The translations under genes and the position numbers were made by a program. The notes beneath the pieces are model-generated. The model searched no databases, was not told the DNA's origin, and saw only the letters and a program-made list of their open reading frames with translations. From the NCBI GenBank assembly GCA_902800585.1, contig CADCEW010000013.1, positions 1 through 59,448 on the forward strand: a stretch of 59,448 bases of DNA. Reading direction: 5' to 3'. Below are positions 6,787 through 14,736 of this stretch, in pieces (position 1 is the first letter of the stretch; every line of letters starts with the position of its first letter). The stretch is from an uncultured Prevotellaceae bacterium. Its GTDB lineage: Bacteria; Bacteroidota; Bacteroidia; Bacteroidales; Bacteroidaceae.

Positions 6787-8240
6787 ATATATACTTCGTG
6801 AACCCTCCGTTTAAGGCGGAATACGGGAAGTTCTCACGGGAGTCACGTAGTCCTGCCATCACCAAAAGCGGAGCATTGTATTATCCGCTTTGGCTTATCT
6901 ATTCAGCCCTCTATGCACAAAAGAAAGGTCATCGGATAGCGTTTGTTGATGCTCCTGCGAAACAGATGGACGAAACAGAAACCCTGGATGTCATCAAGAA
7001 TGACGGTCACGAATACGGTTTGTTCGTTATAGATACCAGCACACCCTCTATCGTCAGTGATGCAGCTTTTGCCCAAAAACTGAAAACGCAGTTTCCTCAT
7101 TCGTTTGTGTTGTTAGTCGGGACTCATCCTTCGGCATGTGCAGAAGAGACGTTAAACCTTTCAGAAGCCATTGACGCTGTGGCAATAGGCGAGTACGACT
7201 GCATCGTAGAGGAACTGGCAGATACGTTAGACAACAATGAGGCCCTGAATACGGTACGAGGTCTCTGTTACAGGGAAGGAACTCGTTTGGTGCGTACCCA
7301 GCCAATGCCTCCAATGAAGGACTTGGACGTCATTCCTTATGCAGCCTCCTTTATCAAGGAACACCTGGATGTGAGAGACTACTTCTTTGCAGCAGCCACC
7401 TATCCGTCCATTCAGATATTTACGGGTCGCGGCTGTCCGTTCCGTTGTAATTTCTGTGTCTATCCACAGACCATGCACGGTCATGCTTTCAGAGCCCGTT
7501 CTGCCGAGAATGTAGTAGGGGAATTCGAGTATATCGCACAGCATTTCCCTAATGTCAAGGAGGTCGTGATAGAGGACGACACTTTCACTGCCAACAAGAA
7601 ACGTGTCAGGGATATATGCCAGTTGTTGATAGACAGAGGCATCAATAAACGACTGAGATGGCTTTGTAATGCCCGTGTTGATTTGGATTTCGATACCATG
7701 ATGCAGATGAAGAAGGCTGGCTGTCGCTCGATAATACCCGGTATTGAAAGTGCAAGTCAGCGGATATTGGATAATATACATAAAGGAACCAAGGTAGAAC
7801 AAATCCGCCAATATGTCGCTAATGCCAAGAAGGCTGGTCTGTTGATACATGCCTGTTACATGGTAGGCAATCCGGGGGAGACTCGTGAGACGATGGCTCA
7901 GACCTTGAAACTAGCGTTGGAATTGAATACCGATACGGCTCAGTTCTTTCCTCTGATTCCATATCCTGGTACAGAAGCATATGACTGGGCTAAGCAGAAT
8001 GGCTATATCACAGCCAACTACGAAGATTATTGTCTGCCTGACGGTACCCACAATACAGTACTGGAAACACCAGACCTGTCGGCTCAGGAAATGGTCGATT
8101 TCTGTAATATGGCTCGCAAGAGGTATTATCTTCGTGTTAATTATATATGGCATCGTTTGAAGTTAGGACTATCAGATTTTGATGATCTGAAACGTTCACT
8201 GAAGGCCTTCGGCCGATTAAAGCATTATTTATTGAGATAA
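6783..8240 (+). CDS. Cobalamin-binding-domain radical SAM protein
   Basis: The 485-residue protein has an N-terminal B12-binding-type domain (residues ~1-170, with GTHPSACAEETL) and a radical SAM core with the CxxxCxxC cluster motif at Cys218, 222 and 225 (GRGCPFRCNFC), followed by VVIEDDTFTANKKR, GIESASQRIL and MVGNPGETRET. The layout matches class B / P-methylase-BchE-like enzymes, which do methylations or ring and phosphinate chemistry. The usual cobalamin-coordinating DxHxxG is not obvious, so B12 binding is uncertain. Tight coupling to glycosyltransferases on both sides suggests modification of a sugar or lipid intermediate. Confidence 0.82.
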   Translation: MNIYFVNPPFKAEYGKFSRESRSPAITKSGALYYPLWLIYSALYAQKKGHRIAFVDAPAKQMDETETLDVIKNDGHEYGLFVIDTSTPSIVSDAAFAQKLKTQFPHSFVLLVGTHPSACAEETLNLSEAIDAVAIGEYDCIVEELADTLDNNEALNTVRGLCYREGTRLVRTQPMPPMKDLDVIPYAASFIKEHLDVRDYFFAAATYPSIQIFTGRGCPFRCNFCVYPQTMHGHAFRARSAENVVGEFEYIAQHFPNVKEVVIEDDTFTANKKRVRDICQLLIDRGINKRLRWLCNARVDLDFDTMMQMKKAGCRSIIPGIESASQRILDNIHKGTKVEQIRQYVANAKKAGLLIHACYMVGNPGETRETMAQTLKLALELNTDTAQFFPLIPYPGTEAYDWAKQNGYITANYEDYCLPDGTHNTVLETPDLSAQEMVDFCNMARKRYYLRVNYIWHRLKLGLSDFDDLKRSLKAFGRLKHYLLR

Positions 8241-8246
8241 GGAAAG

Positions 8247-9041
8247 ATGAATAACGATTTAGTATCTGTCATTATGCCAGTATATAACGATGAGCGTAAT
8301 CTCTCTTTGGCTATATCTTCAGTGTTTTCCCAGACATACAAGAATTGGGAACTGCTGGTGATAGATGACAGTTCAACCGACAATTCTTCACAGATTATTT
8401 CAGAATATGTCGCCAAAGATGAAAGAATAAAACACTTCAAAACAGAAAAACCTTCTGGCTCTCCAGTACTACCTAGGAATATTGGTATTCAACATACCCA
8501 AGGACGTTATATCGCTTTTTTAGACAGTGATGACCAATGGATGCCTACAAAATTGGAACATCAGATAGCCTTGTTTCAGAATCATCCTGATGCTGTAATC
8601 GTGTTTTCTAATTATAAAATGATAGACGAGCAAGGTAGGTTTTATGCACGCCCGATCGTAGCCCCTCAATCATCTGATTATCATCATCTGTTGAAAGGAA
8701 ATGTCATTGGCTGTTTGACGACGATGTATGATATACAGAAAGGGGGTTCGATTCGTTTTCCCCAATGTGGGCATGAAGACTATGCCTTATTACTTTCTGT
8801 TCTGAGAAATGGGGGAAAGGCTTATAACACCAACACTATAGAGGCTTTCTATCGTCTGAAAAAAGGTTCTGTATCATCCAATAAGTTCCATGCTATGAGG
8901 TGGCAATGGCATATCTACACAGAAATGGAGAAGTTAGGCATCATGTGTTCCTCCTATTATTTCGTCCATTATGCCGTTCGTGCCGTAAACAAGCGTTGGT
9001 GGATTGTCTGGCAGGATATCAAGTATAGATTTCGTTTCTGA
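8247..9041 (+). CDS. Family 2 glycosyltransferase
   Basis: GT-A type transferase of 264 residues. It opens LVSVIMPVYNDERNLSLAI, followed by LVIDDSSTDNSS and the metal-binding FLDSDDQWMPTKLE. A C-terminal hydrophobic/basic segment (YYFVHYAVRAVNKRWWIVW) may associate with the membrane. It begins 6 nt after the radical SAM stop and its last 23 bp overlap the convergent GT4 gene. It resembles amylovoran or teichuronic-acid GT2 proteins; acceptor unknown. Confidence 0.88.
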   Translation: MNNDLVSVIMPVYNDERNLSLAISSVFSQTYKNWELLVIDDSSTDNSSQIISEYVAKDERIKHFKTEKPSGSPVLPRNIGIQHTQGRYIAFLDSDDQWMPTKLEHQIALFQNHPDAVIVFSNYKMIDEQGRFYARPIVAPQSSDYHHLLKGNVIGCLTTMYDIQKGGSIRFPQCGHEDYALLLSVLRNGGKAYNTNTIEAFYRLKKGSVSSNKFHAMRWQWHIYTEMEKLGIMCSSYYFVHYAVRAVNKRWWIVWQDIKYRFRF

Positions 9042-10209
9042 TTGCTGCAAGTGCTTCTTTGGAATAATGCTCTTGAAAGACTTTGTTTGCCTGTTCTCCA
9101 AGAGTTTGGCTAAGTTTTGCATCGTGGGATAGTCGTGCTATCGCATTGGCAAAATCTTGTGGAGTGTCTGCCACGATGCATGATACTTCATGTCTGAAGA
9201 GTAACCCTTCTACGCCTATACTGGTGGTAATGACGGGCAGACTCATGGCTGCTGCCTCCAGGATTTTCATTCGCATTCCACTACCCGATAGTATGGGAAC
9301 AATCATGATAGAGCCCTCAAGGACTTCGCTTAAGTTCTCAACATATCCTTTCGTCATTGTATGGTCAGTCTGGTATTTATCAGTCCATCCTTTCCCAACG
9401 ATTTCAAGTAGTGGTATGTCTTTCATAAGAGGCATCACTTGATTCATATACCAGTCGATTCCTTCAATATTTGGATGATGCAAATAACTTCCGACAAAAG
9501 ATAGTTTGTGATTCCATGGACGATATGGGGTGCTTGGGGTGTTGACGGCAGCAGGGGATACATGAATAGGTTTCTTGATACCTTCATGTAGCAAAGTGTC
9601 TTTATCTTGTTGGGTTAAAGTCACAATCGTGTCGTATCTGTCCAAATCATCCAGTTCTTCCTGTTTGAGTTCCTTCATCCATTTGATTTCCTTTTCTGTG
9701 GGATGATAGGATGGGATAATCCTTTCGTTTTTTACGAATCTCAATTCGTGATGGATGAATATTTTCCTGATGTTGGAAGGAAGATGACGACCTAAGTAAA
9801 GGCAAGGGTAGAATTCAACCTGTATGACGTCAGTATGCTCTTCTTGGATAATTCGATTCACAAATCTCATGAAATCCCGCGAAGGATAAACCCCATAGTG
9901 CATGAGTGCCCGTTGTACCTTGAAACGCTTGCTATTAGGCATGACAAGGAGTTTGAAGGCTCTTTCAGCCTTGTCGATGACGAATCTTGGATATAACAGT
10001 TGTCGCCATAACGGGAAAACAACCAACTTCACCTCAGGCCACATCTGTTGGAGTTCTTTCATGGCAGAGATTTTATTCTGAAAGTCCTCATGGAAAATCA
10101 GTGTGATATGGTGCACTTTCCGGAGTGTGTCAATCATGTTGAATTGTGCTTGGGCTCCACCAGAGAGGAGTTTCCAAGGCATGACAGATGTGATGATGGT
10201 GATATTCAT
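9019..10209 (-). CDS. Family 4 glycosyltransferase
   Basis: GT-B type transferase of 396 residues. The N-terminal domain has the glycine loop LLSGGAQAQFNMIDTL; the C-terminal donor-binding domain has LSFVGSYLHHPNIEG, and ILSGSGMRMKILEAAAMSLPVITT followed by GVEGL, the Glu-containing GT4 signature. It is the last gene of the minus-strand operon running from 17357 and ends tail-to-tail over the last 23 bp of the plus-strand GT2 gene. Confidence 0.88.
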   Translation of the reverse strand: MNITIITSVMPWKLLSGGAQAQFNMIDTLRKVHHITLIFHEDFQNKISAMKELQQMWPEVKLVVFPLWRQLLYPRFVIDKAERAFKLLVMPNSKRFKVQRALMHYGVYPSRDFMRFVNRIIQEEHTDVIQVEFYPCLYLGRHLPSNIRKIFIHHELRFVKNERIIPSYHPTEKEIKWMKELKQEELDDLDRYDTIVTLTQQDKDTLLHEGIKKPIHVSPAAVNTPSTPYRPWNHKLSFVGSYLHHPNIEGIDWYMNQVMPLMKDIPLLEIVGKGWTDKYQTDHTMTKGYVENLSEVLEGSIMIVPILSGSGMRMKILEAAAMSLPVITTSIGVEGLLFRHEVSCIVADTPQDFANAIARLSHDAKLSQTLGEQANKVFQEHYSKEALAAIRNEIYT

Positions 10210-10217
10210 GGCTCAGA

Positions 10218-11165
10218 CTATTTGAATGAATGATAAATAGAACTTACATACCATTTCAAGAACAACCATGTAGGGAAATGAAACAGTTTTAATACGCGGT
10301 AGACATAGGCAAGTCGCAAAGGATTGCCTTTTATGTAATCCACACAATTCTGCCCGATGGCCTTCCTGTAATAAGTGGCTCTGGCCTTATCGATGGTTTC
10401 CAAATATCGGCGGTCGTCATCCGGGATGTGGGATGAAGACAATTCTTCAAGCATTTTCTGATACCAGTGATATTGCCTGGTTTGTACTTCTATCTTGATC
10501 TTGGCGTACGCAGGAGAACGGCTGATGGTATAAGGTGACTCCCGATATTGGAAGCAGAACACTTGTGTATTAGCAATCCCATTCTCTTGGGCTGCTATGA
10601 ATGATGTGGCATCGTCTGTTCCCCATGCTAATGGGAGTTTAAAATATCCTCCGATACCTTTTAAGAAAGAAGTCCGGAGGCAGAAGTCACCCATAAATTG
10701 CAGATCTCTATCTGCCCATCTGTGCCACAATAATGAGATGGCAGACTCCCATTCCGGGCGTGATTCCTGAAGAGCGATAACTTTCCCCTTCTCGTCAATA
10801 ATCTCTGTTCGTGTATGGTAGACATTCAAGGCAGGATACTTCTCTATGAGTTTCTTGTATTCCTCTAAGCAACAGGATTGCAGACGGTCGTCGTCACCCA
10901 TACAGATGACGTAGTCGCCAGTGCAGTAACTAAGGCATTTATTCCAGTTGTCTACCACATTGACAGCACCAAAATTCTGCTTATTGCGATGGTACTGGAT
11001 ACGATTATCTGTGAGGAAAGGCTCTACGATGGAATGCAGATCCTCTGGTGAGCAGTCGTCAACGATGATGAGTTCCCAGTCAGGGTAAGTCTGACTAACG
11101 ACACTTCTGACGGCTTCATTAAGGAAGTGTGATTTATATGCGGGTATCGTGATAGAGAACTTCAT
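10218..11165 (-). CDS. Family 2 glycosyltransferase
   Basis: GT-A transferase of 315 residues with FSITIPAYKSHFLNEAVRSV, LIIVDDCSPED, and the DxD-type CMGDDDRLQSCC. The C-terminal 60 residues are basic and aromatic (KLFHFPTWLFLKWYVSS) and may contact the membrane. Spacing to both neighbours is about 10 nt, so it belongs to the wza-to-GT4 operon. Confidence 0.88.
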   Translation of the reverse strand: MKFSITIPAYKSHFLNEAVRSVVSQTYPDWELIIVDDCSPEDLHSIVEPFLTDNRIQYHRNKQNFGAVNVVDNWNKCLSYCTGDYVICMGDDDRLQSCCLEEYKKLIEKYPALNVYHTRTEIIDEKGKVIALQESRPEWESAISLLWHRWADRDLQFMGDFCLRTSFLKGIGGYFKLPLAWGTDDATSFIAAQENGIANTQVFCFQYRESPYTISRSPAYAKIKIEVQTRQYHWYQKMLEELSSSHIPDDDRRYLETIDKARATYYRKAIGQNCVDYIKGNPLRLAYVYRVLKLFHFPTWLFLKWYVSSIYHSFK

Positions 11166-11177
11166 CTATTCAATGGA

Positions 11178-12239
11178 TTATGTGAAATAGTCGGTGAACA
11201 TCATATTGTAGACAACCATAAACAGTCCTACAATGGCAATAGCAATACGGGCTATATAGTTAGGTTTCACCAAATAGAGACTAAAGGTGAAAATGATACA
11301 GTCGACTAATCCGAAGAGGTCACTGATACGGCTTGCTATAACGGGGATGGTTGCCATTGACGGCAGGAACAGGACACTGACGGCAAAGAGACTGATGAGA
11401 AGGGGAGCCATACGATGCTTCTCTACTAAAAAATCATAGAAATAGAGACACAGATATAGCATGGCGCATTTTGCTATATAATAGAGGTTTAGGAACAAAG
11501 GGAAGAGTTCTTCCCAATCTCCTTCTTCTGCCTCTTTCTGGTATGTTTCTATTTTATAGTCAATAGCAGAAATGGAAGAGGGGATAAAGGAAAACCAGTC
11601 GAGTTTCAATATATACAGGGTCAGGCATATAGGCAATAATCCGCCTACAACAATTCTCATGGTGCGGTTCATGGTCCTGTTGCCAATCCACAGGAAAGGC
11701 AGATATACCACTGCCGAATAGTGAAATAGGATGGCACAGATCATCAATCCTGTGGCTAACCAGTATTTCTTGTTGGCAATCGGGTTTAGTGAAGCCAACA
11801 GGAACATGCCTGCTGCTGCCACTCTGATTTGAATCATGTCATGCAATTCGAAATATACGGGAATATATATCATCAATGCCGTAAAGACATAGGGCGTCAT
11901 CGAAGCATACAGTTTTAATTTTGCCGGTATACTGATAATGGCATAGATGAAGAATATCACCCCAATACTGCCACCCAGGGCAAGCACTATTCTGCTGATA
12001 TAGATATAGGTGGGTTCTGTTACTAGTTGTATGAAGGTGTCATCATTTCTGTAAAACAAGTCTTCGTATACTAATGCATCAGCGGTGTCTCCAACACTTT
12101 TAGTCGTTGCCAGAAGAATCATGAATATGGCATAACCTGCAAGAATATATGTCTTGTGACTTTCTTTCAGATAATCTTCACAAAATGCCAGGGCAACGGT
12201 AATGAAGAAGAAGACGGCTATGACAATATGCATTTCCAT
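11178..12239 (-). CDS. EpsG-like polysaccharide polymerase
   Basis: Integral membrane protein of 353 residues with about ten helices. It follows the EpsG/Wzy-type pattern: a short first helix, a soluble loop with Asp/Asn residues (TKSVGDTADALVYEDLFYRND), then HDMIQIRVAAAGMFLLASL and ILFHYSAVVYLPFLW, close to the EpsG motifs R-x-x-hydrophobic and FHxSA. Position between flippase and glycosyltransferases supports the role of repeat-unit polymerase in the periplasm. Confidence 0.8.
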   Translation of the reverse strand: MEMHIVIAVFFFITVALAFCEDYLKESHKTYILAGYAIFMILLATTKSVGDTADALVYEDLFYRNDDTFIQLVTEPTYIYISRIVLALGGSIGVIFFIYAIISIPAKLKLYASMTPYVFTALMIYIPVYFELHDMIQIRVAAAGMFLLASLNPIANKKYWLATGLMICAILFHYSAVVYLPFLWIGNRTMNRTMRIVVGGLLPICLTLYILKLDWFSFIPSSISAIDYKIETYQKEAEEGDWEELFPLFLNLYYIAKCAMLYLCLYFYDFLVEKHRMAPLLISLFAVSVLFLPSMATIPVIASRISDLFGLVDCIIFTFSLYLVKPNYIARIAIAIVGLFMVVYNMMFTDYFT

Positions 12240-12244
12240 ATACC

Positions 12245-13675
12245 CTATTCTTTATGATTTAAAGATTGAAGCAATTGAAGTGCCACTTTATTTTTCAAGA
12301 TAAAGACTTCGTTGATGACGATGAATACTGTCGTTAAGACGGCAAGTGAAATGACAATGGCATAGTCGTCGTTTAAGAAGTGGTAAAGTAATAGTGACAG
12401 CAGGAGTAATGGAGTATAACAGATGCAATAGTTCAACAGCCTTCTATAGTCCATCACGAACTTGAATTTCTGGTAGATGACAATGATAGACAATACCATG
12501 ATGAGTGCTTCTGCAATTATCCAGACGACGGCAGTGCCTATCGCTCCCCATTGCGATGTCAAGAGTAGATTGAAAACGAGCGTTGCGACTGCAGCGATAA
12601 AAGCATTCTTCAGTACCGTATGATCGCAGTGAGTTGCCATCAGAATCTGAATAACAAGAATCTGTTCAATGCCGATGATAAGAATAAGTGGAGTGATCAT
12701 CCTGAATGGAAGATACGCTCCTTCGAAACCGTCGCCAACAATCAGATGCAGCAGTTGCGGACCTGCAACAGCCATGTATATCATAGTTGGAAAGGTAAAC
12801 AAGTAAACGGCTTCGAACGCAATCCTAATTTTTTCCCAGAATTCGTCTTTCTTCCCATCTGCCAACAGGTTGGAAACGCGTGGAAACAGAATATTGGTAA
12901 ACGACAGCAAGAATGCCATGATGAAGGTATGCAGTTTTGTGGCAGTAGTGTAATAGCCTACTTCATCAGTGTTAGTCACGAATCCTAACCATACGGGATT
13001 CAGAGAGATGTACACGTTTGTCAATAAAACATATACACCCATCATTAAAAATGCTTTATAGTAGGGGCGTATGTCAATAGAAGGGATTGACAAGTGGACG
13101 AATCTTCTAATATAAATAATGTCTACCAATGCATTTGCCATCACTGTCACAGTTGATAGCAGATAAAACGTCTTATAGTCTGAGGACTCTCTGACAAAAA
13201 GGAAAATACAGAGTATATATAGACACTTGATGATGATGGAACGATAAGTGATAAACTTAAAATTCTCCATTCCGATGATAAACCATTCCAAAATAAAGAG
13301 GTTGAATACCAATTTGGCGATACCTATATAGAGTAAGTCGCGATATGGAACCAACATCGTAATGGTGTACATTGCAATCCATAGTATCACTATGGCAATG
13401 AGCGTTGTAGCGGTGGTGAGGAAAAGAAGCGAAGAGAAAGTCTTGGAGAGTTCTTTTGGATTATCTCTGACAGATGCAATTTCGCGGATTCCCACAGTTG
13501 TAATACCCATCATGGAGATAAAGACAAAATAGTTGATGAGATTGTCGACAAAGTTGACAATACCAATATTAGACAATCCTAATGTTCTTGACACATATGG
13601 ATATATAATCAAAGGGAATAGGTATTGCGACGCTGTTAAAATGCTGCTATATATGAAGTTCTTCTTAAGAGTCAT
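12245..13675 (-). CDS. Wzx-type oligosaccharide flippase
   Basis: Membrane protein of 476 residues with 12-14 helices of the MOP superfamily polysaccharide-transport group. The N-terminus KNFIYSSILTASQYLFPLII and YVSRTLGLSNIGIVNF are characteristic. It would move the undecaprenyl-linked repeat unit across the inner membrane for polymerisation by the adjacent EpsG-like protein. It starts 17 nt after the Wzz gene. Confidence 0.9.
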   Translation of the reverse strand: MTLKKNFIYSSILTASQYLFPLIIYPYVSRTLGLSNIGIVNFVDNLINYFVFISMMGITTVGIREIASVRDNPKELSKTFSSLLFLTTATTLIAIVILWIAMYTITMLVPYRDLLYIGIAKLVFNLFILEWFIIGMENFKFITYRSIIIKCLYILCIFLFVRESSDYKTFYLLSTVTVMANALVDIIYIRRFVHLSIPSIDIRPYYKAFLMMGVYVLLTNVYISLNPVWLGFVTNTDEVGYYTTATKLHTFIMAFLLSFTNILFPRVSNLLADGKKDEFWEKIRIAFEAVYLFTFPTMIYMAVAGPQLLHLIVGDGFEGAYLPFRMITPLILIIGIEQILVIQILMATHCDHTVLKNAFIAAVATLVFNLLLTSQWGAIGTAVVWIIAEALIMVLSIIVIYQKFKFVMDYRRLLNYCICYTPLLLLSLLLYHFLNDDYAIVISLAVLTTVFIVINEVFILKNKVALQLLQSLNHKE

Positions 13676-13692
13676 CGCAGAAGTCTCCCTTT

Positions 13693-14736
13693 TTATGATT
13701 TCTTCAAAAGAAGCCAGCCTGAAAGAACGAAAAATGACAGAAGTGACATGAGGATGGCTATAATCGTTCTTTTAGGACCTGCCGGTCTGAACGGGATGGA
13801 TGCGCCTTCTATGATGGTGAAGGCAGGTGTCGACTCCTGCAACTTCGCACCTGCAGTTTGCAGTTGGTTGTTTATGGTAGAGTAGAGAGTCCACTTAGAC
13901 TCCATCTCGTTTTCCAGATTCTCCGCTTTTGTCAGATAGGTGTTACGTATTGCATTTATATGACTATCGGTATAGGCAGCATACTTCTGTGCTGCTTCCT
14001 CAAAATCAACTTTTGCTTTCTCACTGAGTTTTTTGTAATGCTCGTAATCAATACGCGTTTTGTTCGTACGGTATTTGATAATGAATTCCTGCAGTTTCGT
14101 ACAGGCGGCTTCTGCCATAATAGCACTTACAAGTGGATCCTGGTCAATAACGATGATATGAACGATATCCGTTTTCTTGTCATAGCGGCACTTGACGTTC
14201 TTCTCTATTAACTTGAAAATAGCATCTTGCTTTTTCGTATGTTTAAATACAGAGACTTTGTCTTTGTTGTCAGGTGTGTTGTCAGGTGTTGTGTCAAACA
14301 AATCCCGCACCTTCTCTATCAGAAACTCCCACCAGGCTTCTTTCCGATGCTCACTCATATAAGTATAGTAATCGCATTGGACATCTCCCTTCTTGGTCTT
14401 GACTTCAACAGTCATCAAGTCTGCAATGAAATTCTTCGATGCAACGACTTCCGGATAGATTTCTGCATAGATAGCATCTTGAGAGCCAAGTTTTGCCAAC
14501 GAACCGCCTAACCCGAACGACGAGGCAAGCGATTCCAAGGAGCCGGAAAAAGAGCCCCCCGTAGGCTCAGGTGCCAGGCTGACCTCGCTCTTGTAGTAGC
14601 GGGGGACACAGACCATCAGTAGATAGGTCACAATGAGCGTGGTGCCCATCACATAGTAATATTTCTTTTTATGAGGCTTAAGCCTTTTGTATATATCGAC
14701 AAAGTCGACAGGTTGTTTCTTCTGTTCCATAATCAT
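13693..14736 (-). CDS. Wzz-type chain-length determinant protein
   Basis: Inner-membrane co-polymerase of about 347 residues with an N-terminal helix (YYYVMGTTLIVTYLLMVC), a long periplasmic coiled-coil region (residues ~180-300) and a C-terminal helix (TIIAILMSLLSFFVLSGWLL) preceded by the Pro-rich PFRPAGPKR motif. There is no C-terminal tyrosine kinase domain. The start is placed at 14736, where ATGA overlaps the upstream stop by 4 nt; the next Met at 14730 is equally possible. It controls polymer length with the SLBB export protein. Confidence 0.85.
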   Translation of the reverse strand: MIMEQKKQPVDFVDIYKRLKPHKKKYYYVMGTTLIVTYLLMVCVPRYYKSEVSLAPEPTGGSFSGSLESLASSFGLGGSLAKLGSQDAIYAEIYPEVVASKNFIADLMTVEVKTKKGDVQCDYYTYMSEHRKEAWWEFLIEKVRDLFDTTPDNTPDNKDKVSVFKHTKKQDAIFKLIEKNVKCRYDKKTDIVHIIVIDQDPLVSAIMAEAACTKLQEFIIKYRTNKTRIDYEHYKKLSEKAKVDFEEAAQKYAAYTDSHINAIRNTYLTKAENLENEMESKWTLYSTINNQLQTAGAKLQESTPAFTIIEGASIPFRPAGPKRTIIAILMSLLSFFVLSGWLLLKKS

